From MR-S7 sp000400995 (GTDB taxonomy: Bacteria; Pseudomonadota; Gammaproteobacteria; Burkholderiales; Burkholderiaceae_C): DNA of 64,000 bases. The stretch spans positions 3,224,001 to 3,288,000 of the forward strand of contig NZ_CP152342.1 of assembly GCF_045291395.1 (NCBI RefSeq), written 5' to 3'. The notes below the pieces were generated by a model, which saw nothing but the letters and a program-made list of their open reading frames with translations, was not told the origin of the DNA and did not search any database. Position numbers and translations under genes: made by a program. The first letter of the stretch is position 1. Each line of letters begins with the position of its first letter. Of the stretch, positions 9,640 through 16,752 are shown in pieces.

Positions 9640-10018
9640 CCACAACGCGCGGGAAAAGCAGTTGATGCTCGCGCTGCATCGGATACAACACGGGCGTGCA
9701 CATACGAAAGTCACAGAAATCACTTTCTTGAACGTAGCTGAGGAAGCTGGTGTATCCGCGGCGCTCATTCACAACAACCACGCGACCACGGTAGGCGTAG
9801 CAATCCGGGAAGCTCAGGGCCGTACATGGAAGCAGGCGCGCGATGCAATGCGCCAGGAAATAAAGGACTTGAAAGCGCAAGCACGTGAGTTCCAAAAAGA
9901 ACTCAAGCTCGTCAAGGAACAACGCAGGAAGCTAGCTACCCTGAACGAAGTCCTGACACGCGAAAACGAAGTGCTGCGAGCTGTCAAGGTTGGGCATGTC
10001 ACGGCTCTGCGCAGATAG
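9620..10018 (+). CDS. TnpC-like coiled-coil protein (DUF6262 type)
   Basis: This 132-residue basic protein begins MPQTRLSHNAREKQLMLALH, has a winged-helix-like stretch (ITFLNVAEEAGVSAALI), and ends in a long predicted coiled coil (residues ~75-120, RQEIKDLKAQAREFQKELKL). Size and plan match TnpC of Tn554, which affects the orientation and frequency of transposition without being a recombinase. ATG 9620 is chosen over TTG 9596 because it sits in a typical short overlap with the preceding gene. It is the last gene of the transposition operon. Confidence 0.8.
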   Translation: MPQTRLSHNAREKQLMLALHRIQHGRAHTKVTEITFLNVAEEAGVSAALIHNNHATTVGVAIREAQGRTWKQARDAMRQEIKDLKAQAREFQKELKLVKEQRRKLATLNEVLTRENEVLRAVKVGHVTALRR

Positions 10019-10061
10019 CTGTCTTAACGACTGTCCATCCCGGCTACCTGAAAATGCCCGC

Positions 10062-10652
10062 ATGACAAGCACGTCCGCAGGCATCTCGGCTCCTTACATC
10101 CCAGCCTCTTCGCCTCGCAGCGCTGACGTAGTTTTGTATCTTGACCTCGATGGCGTAGTTCACCACGAAGCCGTGCTTTGGCATCCCCACCGTGGCATCT
10201 ACATGAGTCCATACGAGGCGACTGGTCACGCCTTGTTCGAGTGGCTCCCTCTTTTGCAAGAAGAACTCGCCCCGTACCCGCAAGTCAGCCTTGTGCTCAG
10301 CAGTACCTGGTGCATCCGCCCCGGCTATTCCAAGACGCTGCAGCGCCTGCCGGAGCAACTGCGGACCCGTTTCATCGGTGGCACTTTCCACAAGCGTGTC
10401 CATGGCGCGGATCCCTGGCTCCTGGCGAGCTTTCGAAGCACTTCGCGTGGCCAGCAGATCCTGGCAGACGTGACACGCAGAAAGCCCAGGCAATGGCTGG
10501 CCTTGGACGACGACATTGAGGACTGGCCCACCTCTATCCAGGATCACCTGGTGGCGTGTGATGGCAGGGCAGGACTTTCCGATCAGCAGACGCGCCAAGC
10601 GCTCCGAAACATGCTGCAGAAATGTCACACGGCGTTGGTGAGCAACCGATAA
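10062..10652 (+). CDS. HAD-domain protein (Swiss-army-knife RNA repair HAD type), copy 1
   Basis: The 197-residue protein carries HAD phosphatase motifs: LYLDLDGVVHH (motif I, D-x-D), LVLSSTW (motif II Ser/Thr), and ALDDDIEDW (motif IV acidic pair). The family is known as HAD domains associated with RNA repair proteins and as stand-alone genes on mobile elements. The substrate here is unknown; a polynucleotide end or a small phosphate ester is possible. It begins 43 bp after the transposition operon. It is one of four related full or broken genes on the element (others at 12209, 12530 and 21687). Confidence 0.75.
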   Translation: MTSTSAGISAPYIPASSPRSADVVLYLDLDGVVHHEAVLWHPHRGIYMSPYEATGHALFEWLPLLQEELAPYPQVSLVLSSTWCIRPGYSKTLQRLPEQLRTRFIGGTFHKRVHGADPWLLASFRSTSRGQQILADVTRRKPRQWLALDDDIEDWPTSIQDHLVACDGRAGLSDQQTRQALRNMLQKCHTALVSNR

Positions 10653-10710
10653 ACAGTACCCGTCATCTCCAGACCTGCGACGAATAGAAAGTTTTTTCGA
10701 GGAGGAGTCC

Positions 10711-12006
10711 ATGAACCGCATTCACGCTACGACTTGCGCAGCATTTGTCATCTTGTCCACGTTCCTCTCCGTGCCAGCATCGGCCGAGACCTTGCGCATT
10801 GCAACCTGGAATCTTGGCTGGCACGTCGCGAGCGACGAGGTGCCCGCCTGGATTGCCCAATGCGACAAGTCCTATGTCAAGAACCGGGCGACTAAGGTTT
10901 GGGACCTCGCGGCCGAGGGCACGCCCGGTGCCAAGCGCGGCTGGGAGATCACTGAGTCCCGCGCCACCCTGGAAGGGGTGGATCTGTCGGTCATGCCGCC
11001 ATGCAGCGTGTACCAGACCGCCAACCGCAAGGGTATTGCAATCACACCTGGTGCATACGCCAAACGTGGTCAGCAGCTCAGCCAGCTTCTCACACGCGAG
11101 GTGCGGCCTGACGTGATCGCGTTCCAGGAGGTGTCGGGAACCAAGGCCGTGGTCGAAGCGCTCGGAGCAGCCGCCAGCGATTACAACGTGTGCTCGTTCG
11201 ACGGCAAGTACAAGATTCAGCGCCTGGCGTTCGCCTGGCGCAAGAAGTTCGGTGACGCTGCCGAGGCCTGCCGAGAGGTTCACGAGGTGTCGCTGCCTGA
11301 AGTACTTCCCAAAGATCAAGTACGACCGGCGTACACCGTCACACTCACTCTGAATGGCAAGAATGTGCGCTTCCTCACGGTCCACCTCAAGTCGAGCTGC
11401 GTCAGCCCTCTCGACAGGAATCCGCGTCGGCTCGACGATGAGTCCGTAGCAGCCTGCGCCGTTCTACAGCAACAGGTGCGGCCTCTCGAAGTTGCATTCG
11501 AGAAGCTTGGCCAGGGTGTGGATCACTTCGTGGTGCTGGGCGACTTCAACCGCAATCTGGCACACGAACTGAACCAGGTTTCCGGTGCCGAGCCGGTTCG
11601 AAGTGATCAGGCCACTGATCTCACAACACCACTGGCGACAGGGGTTCGCACCCGCAACCTGCTCTTGGAAATCAACGATGGTCAGCCGGTGTCGTCCAAG
11701 GCCGCGCTGCTCATGCCCCAGTGCCCTGGCTCTGCGGAGCTTGAAGCTGCTTGCGAAATCTCCAAGACGAACATACCCACCGCCGAGCAGCAAAAGCTCC
11801 TCAGCGGAAAGGCGGGCCTTGGGTGCCGGAACCCAATCGGCCTGGATCACATCCTCGTGTCACAGAGCCTGGCAACCGCCGTGTCCAGCACGAGCAAGAT
11901 CGGGATTGGGGTCTTTGGTGGTTCGCTACCGCCAACGGCCAATCGACCCGATCCCCTGCTCGCTGTTTCGGACCACTGCCCATTGGTGGCTGAGATCCAG
12001 TTGTAG
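10711..12006 (+). CDS. Secreted endonuclease/exonuclease/phosphatase-family protein
   Basis: The 431-residue protein has a clear signal peptide (MNRIHATTCAAFVILSTFLS, cleavage near ASA-ET). It has the EEP-fold motifs IATWNLGW, VIAFQEV, VHLKSSC, VLGDFNR, GLDHILV and SDHCPL. These supply metal ligands and the catalytic Asp/His of DNase I-like nucleases and phosphatases. A strong Shine-Dalgarno GAGGAGGAG precedes ATG 10711. Being exported, it may degrade extracellular or periplasmic nucleic acid or a phosphodiester metabolite; the substrate cannot be told from sequence. Several paired cysteines agree with a periplasmic location. Confidence 0.85.
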   Translation: MNRIHATTCAAFVILSTFLSVPASAETLRIATWNLGWHVASDEVPAWIAQCDKSYVKNRATKVWDLAAEGTPGAKRGWEITESRATLEGVDLSVMPPCSVYQTANRKGIAITPGAYAKRGQQLSQLLTREVRPDVIAFQEVSGTKAVVEALGAAASDYNVCSFDGKYKIQRLAFAWRKKFGDAAEACREVHEVSLPEVLPKDQVRPAYTVTLTLNGKNVRFLTVHLKSSCVSPLDRNPRRLDDESVAACAVLQQQVRPLEVAFEKLGQGVDHFVVLGDFNRNLAHELNQVSGAEPVRSDQATDLTTPLATGVRTRNLLLEINDGQPVSSKAALLMPQCPGSAELEAACEISKTNIPTAEQQKLLSGKAGLGCRNPIGLDHILVSQSLATAVSSTSKIGIGVFGGSLPPTANRPDPLLAVSDHCPLVAEIQL

Positions 12007-12075
12007 CAGCCATCCACTGTTGATCGGCTACCTGAGCGTCAGGATAGCCACTGCGACGACGGAGCCTTGGGTCGA

Positions 12076-12120
12076 AGCAAGTTAACTGTCGTTTTCCGCA
12101 AAAACGACAGTTAACTTGCT
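12076..12120. repeat. Perfect 20-bp palindrome with 5-nt loop
   Basis: The arm AGCAAGTTAACTGTCGTTTT (12076-12095) is repeated exactly inverted at 12101-12120 around the loop CCGCA. Each arm holds TGTCGTTTT, which resembles the outer end of Tn402/Tn21-type inverted repeats (TGTCRTTTTC); the two ends point at each other. No run of T follows on either side, so a simple terminator is unlikely. It lies between the EEP gene and a split HAD gene. Confidence 0.85.
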
Positions 12121-12208
12121 ACTGCTTACGTTGAAGGCATCCATGGTTTTCGCTGTTCGTTGCTGCGTATTCTGGACATACTCCTCGCATGAAGCAATGG
12201 GTGATGGT

Positions 12209-12332
12209 ATGCGAACGCTTTTTCTGGATTTCGATGAAGTGCTCCATCCAAAGTTCTGTCGCGAATCCAAGCACTTCACGTTTCTCCCCAACTTTGAGCA
12301 GGTGCTGCGCAGGGTGCGGAATCCAGGCACTA
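12209..12332 (+). pseudogene. HAD-domain gene, 5' fragment (copy 2, split)
   Basis: The fragment starts MRTLFLDFDEVLHPKFCRES and continues to FEQVLRRVR. It is closely similar to the start of the complete HAD protein at 12530-12982 (MPILFLDFDGVLHPEHCHES). Motif I reads DFDEV rather than DFDGV. Similarity ends just before TTGAACACTC at 12333. The missing middle of the same gene appears at 21687-21873 on the same strand, so the gene seems to have been cut by an inserted segment. The frame runs on to a stop at 12391 in unrelated sequence. Confidence 0.7.
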
Positions 12333-12345
12333 TTGAACACTCAAT

Positions 12346-12522
12346 CCACTTCGACCTAAACACCCAATCCGGTTCAACCTGGAGATCGTGATTTTTTCGC
12401 AGGAGATGCCCACAGGGAAGGACTTGGAAGACTTCCTGCGTTCTGCCGTGGCACCCAATGACGAGGCCCCAGCCTCGATTCCCGCCCCATTCCTTTTTGG
12501 TGAGCCACAGCAAGCGGGTTGA
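12346..12522 (+). pseudogene. 3' remnant of an unidentified coding sequence
   Basis: A frame opens right inside the nested element's left end and runs to TGA 12520-12522. It reads FNLEIVIFSQEMPTGKDLED and ends FLFGEPQQAG. Composition and hydrophobic pattern look like real protein, but no start codon and no family is recognised. It is probably the tail of a gene cut when the element end formed. It is convergent with the minus-strand HAD gene 7 bp further on. Confidence 0.4.
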
Positions 12523-12529
12523 AGGGGCC

Positions 12530-12982
12530 TCAAAGAAGTTGTTGGAGACGTGTTACTAACTGCGCCCCATTGGCGCCGGTAAGTCCTGTGGCGCCATCTA
12601 CCAAGAGCAGTGAGCGGCAGAAGGGACGGTAATGCCAAGATCGGTCATCGACAGCCAGCCAGGGTAGATGTGGAACTCCATTGGCCCATCGCCACGCATG
12701 GCACTCTGCCTCCCTGGGGTAGCTGACCAAGGTATCCGGCACCTGTTTCAGATCGCTGAATGTCGGCGTGGCACCAGCGATTCTGACAGCGATGTCCCGA
12801 GAAAACCTTTGCCGCAAGGCCTCTAAGGGTTGTTCCAGGCGCCATGTGCTGGTGATGACGACTTGGCATTCGTGCACCCGCCGCAACGCGTCCTCCAGAA
12901 TCGGCAGGTAGCAGAAGTGCTTCGACTCATGGCAATGCTCGGGGTGCAGGACCCCATCAAAATCAAGAAACAGGATGGGCAT
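12530..12982 (-). CDS. HAD-domain protein, complete copy 3
   Basis: This 150-residue protein begins MPILFLDFDGVLHPEHCHES (HAD motif I, D-x-D-G). It then has VVITSTWRLEQPLEALRQ (motif II) and LAVDDRSWHY (motif IV). It shares its N-terminus with the fragment at 12209 and its middle with the fragment at 21687, so the three are recent paralogues. The copy at 10062 is more distant. All key HAD residues are present, so it is probably active. The gene stands alone; the gap to the divergent XRE gene (12983-13096) would hold both promoters. Confidence 0.75.
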   Translation of the reverse strand: MPILFLDFDGVLHPEHCHESKHFCYLPILEDALRRVHECQVVITSTWRLEQPLEALRQRFSRDIAVRIAGATPTFSDLKQVPDTLVSYPREAECHAWRWANGVPHLPWLAVDDRSWHYRPFCRSLLLVDGATGLTGANGAQLVTRLQQLL

Positions 12983-13047
12983 GCGCTGGCCTCATGAACA
13001 GAATTCCAACAGAGGCGGCCTTTTCTACGACACTTGCCTGTCAATGG

Positions 13048-13059
13048 GACTAGTTGGTC
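13048..13059. promoter_or_regulatory. Operator-like palindrome upstream of the XRE gene
   Basis: GACTAGTTGGTC lies 37 bp before the XRE start. It differs at two positions from the perfect palindrome GACCAATTGGTC at 13857-13868. The extended form GGGAC.A.TTGGTC is shared by both (the second on the opposite strand), which suggests two sites for one regulator, most simply the adjacent XRE protein. Confidence 0.5.
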
Positions 13060-13096
13060 GTGGTCTTTTTAGTCTCATTGGGCGGAAATCGGGTGA

Positions 13097-13399
13097 ATGT
13101 CCTCCCGAAAGCGTGTTCCACCCCAAGCCGACTTTGGTCGGGCGCTGCAGCAACTGCGCGCTGCTCGGGGATTGGTTCAGGAAGACATGCTGCTGGCCAC
13201 CAGCCGCCGCCACATCAGTCGCATTGAACAGGGTCATCAGGTACCCAGTATCCGCACCATTGAAATGCTGGCCGAGCAGATGCAAATTCATCCATTGACG
13301 CTGGTCGCTGCCGCATACTGCCCGGGTCTGGATGCCGCCTCGGTCAGCGAACTTCTCAAGACCATCAAAACCGACCTCAAGGGAATAGTGTCGGGTTAG
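13097..13399 (+). CDS. XRE-family helix-turn-helix regulator
   Basis: This 100-residue protein is essentially one lambda-repressor-type HTH domain: DFGRALQQLRAARGLVQEDM, then ATSRRHISRIEQGHQVPSI as recognition region. It lacks a ligand or dimerisation domain. It lies convergent with, and overlaps by 4 bp, the 146-residue gene on the other strand. Operator-like palindromes occur in front of both this gene and that neighbour, suggesting autoregulation plus control of the neighbour. An antitoxin-like or element-regulatory role is possible but not shown. Confidence 0.8.
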   Translation: MSSRKRVPPQADFGRALQQLRAARGLVQEDMLLATSRRHISRIEQGHQVPSIRTIEMLAEQMQIHPLTLVAAAYCPGLDAASVSELLKTIKTDLKGIVSG

Positions 13400-13836
13400 G
13401 CGTGGCAAGCCGAATCGGCTTGCTCCCTGGCGTGTTGAACCAGCATTTGAAGACCCTGTATCAGCCCGGTGCCAATGGGAGTGGCGTCTTGGCGCTGCAA
13501 CATACGATTGACGATCTCCCGATCAACAGCCGTGTTGAGCAGGCACAGTGCCTCCTGGAGTGTCTCCATGCCGACCTCCAAACTGTCGCCCGAGCGTTTT
13601 GCGCCCGCCTTGGACAGAAGTAGCAGGGCAAGGGGCAAGGCTGCACGAGCCGGGTCATCGCCCCCATTCCAGCCAGCACCAGACAGCAGATCTCTGAACT
13701 GGTCAGACACCAGCAACAATTGCTTGTCACCCAGCGCATCCGGCAAGATCGCTTCCCATCCCCTCGACATGATCAGGCTCATCATGTCCTGTGCTCCAAA
13801 TTTTCCGAGAGTCGCTTTTTCCAAACGCAGCATCAT
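13396..13836 (-). CDS. Hypothetical protein, 146 aa, probable XRE-controlled partner
   Basis: I do not recognise this protein. It starts MMLRLEKATLGKFGAQDMMS, is mainly helical and leucine-rich (LPLALLLLSKAGAKRSGD), and has no obvious membrane segment or catalytic motif. It overlaps the XRE gene tail-to-tail by 4 bp. Its start lies 20 bp from the perfect palindrome GACCAATTGGTC, which would overlap its promoter. This arrangement makes it a likely regulatory target of the XRE protein. Confidence 0.6.
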   Translation of the reverse strand: MMLRLEKATLGKFGAQDMMSLIMSRGWEAILPDALGDKQLLLVSDQFRDLLSGAGWNGGDDPARAALPLALLLLSKAGAKRSGDSLEVGMETLQEALCLLNTAVDREIVNRMLQRQDATPIGTGLIQGLQMLVQHAREQADSACHA

Positions 13837-13856
13837 TCTTCATCCAGTTAATATGA

Positions 13857-13868
13857 GACCAATTGGTC
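13857..13868. promoter_or_regulatory. Perfect palindromic operator-like site
   Basis: GACCAATTGGTC is a perfect 12-bp palindrome in the divergent region between the 146-residue gene (minus) and the mobile mystery A gene (plus). It pairs with the near-copy at 13048-13059 in front of the XRE gene. It is inferred to be an operator. Confidence 0.55.
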
Positions 13869-13943
13869 CCGTTCTAGGCCGTGGCGTGCGAAGATAGCGG
13901 AGCAGGAATACCATTTCTGTGTTCTAAGCACGCACTCCTCTGA

Positions 13944-14450
13944 ATGGAAACAATCCGGTTGCCTCAATGTGCTGGAGGAGACAACCAGCCTGTTGCCTCA
14001 TACCTTTTCATCTTGAAAAACCGCCTGAATCTCACTCGCTTGGCCGAACTTGACAGACAGTTTTGCGATTTCGCGAAGCTGCAGCCAACTGCCACGCCCA
14101 GGTGCGGTTGGACAAAGACGGTCCGATTGGCGCTAGGCATGAGTTCCAAGGCGCTGGGAGAACGTTTGGGCATGACGGCCCAGGGGGCCCGCAAACTGGA
14201 GCAGGCCGAGGCGAACGGGAACATTACGCTGAACACCCTTGCGCGCCTGGCCCATGGACTGGATTGCGAAGTGCGCTACGTGTTTGTTCCGCGAACCAGC
14301 TTGGTGGAACAGGTGCTCAGGCGCACCCATGAAGTTGCCGGATATCCAATGCCGCCAGTGTTTGCTGCGACCGATGCTCTGACGGAGGCGCAAAGGCTGC
14401 AAGCACTGTCCGTCGTACTTGCCCAAGTGAACAAGCGAGGGCTCTGGTGA
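13944..14450 (+). CDS. Mobile mystery protein A (HTH), orphan
   Basis: The C-terminal two thirds match the mobile mystery protein A family (TIGR02612 type): ELDRQFCDFAKLQP, then GWTKTVRLALGMSSKALGER and MTAQGARKLEQAEANGNITL (HTH), ending in CEVRYVFVPR. The family is normally paired with mobile mystery protein B, a Fic/DOC-type protein, in a toxin-antitoxin-like operon on mobile elements. Here no B gene follows. From the GTG overlapping the stop only 25 codons are open before a TGA at 14525-14527. The N-terminal start is uncertain; a start later than 13944 would fit family length better. Confidence 0.75.
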   Translation: METIRLPQCAGGDNQPVASYLFILKNRLNLTRLAELDRQFCDFAKLQPTATPRCGWTKTVRLALGMSSKALGERLGMTAQGARKLEQAEANGNITLNTLARLAHGLDCEVRYVFVPRTSLVEQVLRRTHEVAGYPMPPVFAATDALTEAQRLQALSVVLAQVNKRGLW

Positions 14451-14525
14451 GCCTGAGCCTGTATACGGGTAAGTTTGAACCTAGCACGTGCGTGATGCGA
14501 CAGCTAACAACTGTGAGGGCTGTTT

Positions 14526-14570
14526 GAATCGTCCCGGAACCGGGGCGATTCACTGCGGCTCAAGAGCCGC
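14526..14570. terminator. Two adjacent hairpins between convergent genes
   Basis: GAATCGTCCCGG pairs with CCGGGGCGATTC (14526-14551, one G-T pair). It is followed at once by GCGGCTC-AA-GAGCCGC (14555-14570), a perfect stem. They lie between the end of the mobile mystery A region and the stop of the minus-strand gene at 14560, the place for a bidirectional terminator. Poly-T tails are weak. Confidence 0.45.
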
Positions 14571-15429
14571 CTGGGAGCCGGACTCTGCAGGCGTGATTGC
14601 CGTCAGGGTGTGGCCCCACATAGAGCAGAGCTACGTACCGCTCATCTTTATGGTCAACGAATGTGTAGTAAACGCGGGCAGCAGCCTCTCTGGTTGTTTT
14701 GTCGCCCTGTTTTAGGTGCGTCTGACTCACGCACTCATTTACCGTAGCGTCGCCGTCGAGAATGCTCACAGAGAATATTGAGCCACCACTTTGAGCATGT
14801 TGCAGACCCCGGTCGCTGCAATGAGCGTCGAAGCGACCGTGCAGGCCATTGAGGACAGCGTCCGTCAGAGCGGTGACGGCCTTACGAATAAAATCGTGGC
14901 GATGCGGTGCGGCCATGTCGCAGCTATCAAGCGCACCGTCAGCTATTAGCAATACACCACTTTCACGTGCTAGTTGTCGGATGAAGTCGGAGGGCGCCTC
15001 GCTTTGAGCGGGCACTAGCGAGCTTAGATGTTGCTGTAGTCGCTTTGCCAAGGCGACATGGAAGTCATGGTCTGGTCGTTTCCTTCGTGACAACTTTGGC
15101 CAGCTCGCATCAATGGCTGGGTCAGGAAAATCGACCTTCGCGCCCATGGTGCTAAGCACGTCGAGCTCATCGAGACACTCCTGGGGAACGCTGGCATAGG
15201 GGAGCACCACGATATGACTTCCCGCATAGTCGGCTGCGCCCTGTCCCGATGCGTCAAGGTATCGGCGGATCGCGGGTAAGCAATGCTCGGGTCTAGGGAG
15301 CAGAATGAGCGTGCCTTCCTTTCCAGGTAGTGCGTACACCCTATCAACTAACAACCCGGCGCCTTTTGCAAAGGAATCGACGAGTTGGCTCGCCCCCTTC
15401 GGAAGACCGATAACAAGGATGTGGGGCAC
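14560..15429 (-). CDS. Unknown protein, second gene of the LOTUS operon
   Basis: This 289-residue protein is not recognised. It opens with a Rossmann-like strand (MPHILVIGLPKGASQLVDSF) and has a further beta-rich block (AADYAGSHIVVLPYASV). It ends with alternating strands (GSIFSVSILDGDATVNECVS, ARVYYTFVDHKDERYVALLY) that look like a small sensor or ATPase-like domain. No catalytic motif is certain. It follows the LOTUS-domain gene after 16 bp on the same strand, so the pair is probably co-expressed and works together. Base composition is like the rest of the element, not the host. Confidence 0.6.
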   Translation of the reverse strand: MPHILVIGLPKGASQLVDSFAKGAGLLVDRVYALPGKEGTLILLPRPEHCLPAIRRYLDASGQGAADYAGSHIVVLPYASVPQECLDELDVLSTMGAKVDFPDPAIDASWPKLSRRKRPDHDFHVALAKRLQQHLSSLVPAQSEAPSDFIRQLARESGVLLIADGALDSCDMAAPHRHDFIRKAVTALTDAVLNGLHGRFDAHCSDRGLQHAQSGGSIFSVSILDGDATVNECVSQTHLKQGDKTTREAAARVYYTFVDHKDERYVALLYVGPHPDGNHACRVRLPGGS

Positions 15430-15445
15430 TTGAGGCCTCTAGACC

Positions 15446-16354
15446 TTAGCTTTTTCCTTTAACCAGTAGTGTGCTTAGGAGGATCGGCACGACGACACGG
15501 GAGATCTCTTCATCGGACAGCATGTCGAGTAGGCGTACTGCGCGCTCGCGCGGATCCTGTATCCCGCCGCTCCCCACATGATCGTTTCGAAATGGCTTTT
15601 CCGTACCCGCCATGACTAGGCTCGAATCTCTCTCTGATGGCGTGCGTAGGCTCAACCGCTCGTGAGGCACGCCATGTGTATCAGCCCAGGCGTGAATGGC
15701 TAACAAGATGTGCCTGATACGCTGCTGACGCCATTGACTACCTAACTCGCCCAGCGCTCCTGTGAAGGCCGCGTTGATGCCGCTAGAGTAAGTCTTCGTC
15801 AATATGCTTTCGATTACTTTTCGGCGCTCTTCAGGGATAGTGTGCTGATCGGTAAACTGCTGCATCCACGACACTTGGGTTTCCGCAGTGATAGGGGCAA
15901 TTTCTATAAAGGCTTCAGGCGAACCCAGTACTTCTCGCGAATGAGGGGAGTCTTCGCCGCGCAGGTAATGGCGGACCTGAAATGAGTGCCGGCCCCAAAA
16001 GCGCAAGCGTGCGGGGTCGGGGTTGGTGAAGGCCTGCCAGACGTCATTTCGAATTGAATGGCTTGTGCCAACTGCGAAAGGTGCTGTCGGGATCGAATGG
16101 TCTTTTGCCCCCACGGGGGTGACCATGACATCAGAGCCAACGGTGCTCGGCTCAACCAAAAAAAGGCCCTGTGTACCGCGCTCGAGAAAATCGCGGAAAC
16201 CTTTGAAGCCGAATTTACGCTCGTCGAAAGCGGGTTCATCCTTAGCCTGTAAGGCGGCAGTCAGGCGTTGCTTCAGTCGAGCCGCGAATTGCGGTGATTG
16301 GGCCGCTAAGATTTCTGAGAGCGCCTGCAGTACAGGAGAAGGAACTTGCATCAT
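15446..16354 (-). CDS. LOTUS/OST-HTH domain protein, first gene of a two-gene operon
   Basis: Residues ~45-85 read FDERKFGFKGFRDFLERG and then a short strand (LFLVE, DVMVTPV). This is the pattern of the LOTUS (OST-HTH) domain, an RNA- or nucleic-acid-binding winged helix usually attached to NYN ribonucleases. No NYN domain is visible in the remaining ~220 residues, which are helical and unassigned (e.g. VSWMQQFTDQHTIPEERRKV). A promoter (16408-16436) and an intrinsic terminator (16363-16394) precede the start, implying attenuation. An RNA-sensing defence function is an inference. Confidence 0.6.
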   Translation of the reverse strand: MMQVPSPVLQALSEILAAQSPQFAARLKQRLTAALQAKDEPAFDERKFGFKGFRDFLERGTQGLFLVEPSTVGSDVMVTPVGAKDHSIPTAPFAVGTSHSIRNDVWQAFTNPDPARLRFWGRHSFQVRHYLRGEDSPHSREVLGSPEAFIEIAPITAETQVSWMQQFTDQHTIPEERRKVIESILTKTYSSGINAAFTGALGELGSQWRQQRIRHILLAIHAWADTHGVPHERLSLRTPSERDSSLVMAGTEKPFRNDHVGSGGIQDPRERAVRLLDMLSDEEISRVVVPILLSTLLVKGKS

Positions 16355-16362
16355 TGAACCCT

Positions 16363-16394
16363 CGAAAATGAAAAGGCCCGCATTAGCGGGCCTT
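16363..16394 (-). terminator. Intrinsic terminator in the leader of the LOTUS operon
   Basis: Read on the minus strand, AAGGCCCGC-TAAT-GCGGGCCTT (16394-16373) is a perfect 9-bp stem with a 4-nt loop followed by TTTCATTTT. It ends 8 bases before the start codon at 16354 and lies downstream of a promoter-like pair. It would therefore stop most transcripts before the gene unless bypassed. Confidence 0.7.
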
Positions 16395-16407
16395 GGAATA
16401 TTAACGT

Positions 16408-16436
16408 TAAATACTTTGAGTTTCTTACTAATGCAA
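16408..16436 (-). promoter_or_regulatory. Promoter-like sequence for the LOTUS operon
   Basis: On the minus strand TTGCAT (16436-16431) is followed after 17 bases by TATTTA (16413-16408), close to the sigma-70 consensus with ideal spacing. Transcription would start near 16400, just ahead of the leader terminator. The rest of the 398-bp gap 16355-16752 contains no convincing gene. Confidence 0.5.
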
Positions 16437-16752
16437 CGTCGTCCAACGGAGTAACTCAGAACATCCGAAAGCTCACTGGCGATGCATCAGCGCCCGATGT
16501 TTACCAAGCATCGTGTGTAAATATACTGCGATGTGGTGCGCTCAAGCTACAGCGTGTGTTTCCACAATCCGTGCTTGCAGTGTATCAGTTCTTGACGGAC
16601 CGGGCAATAGGCTTCCTCGTGCCCAGCCATGACACCCAAAGTGGCTCAGCTGGGTGCTTCAGTAGCCAGCCGTTTGTGATTCAATTTGTCAGAGATGCGC
16701 TGTTGTTGATGCCGCGTGACAAGAGCAACCACTGGCAATAGGAGGGGTAGCA

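Noticed and set aside
14447..14527. A shortened mobile mystery protein B gene
   Set aside because: The 25 open codons (SLSLYTGKFEPSTC) carry no Fic motif and do not resemble the usual start of that family.
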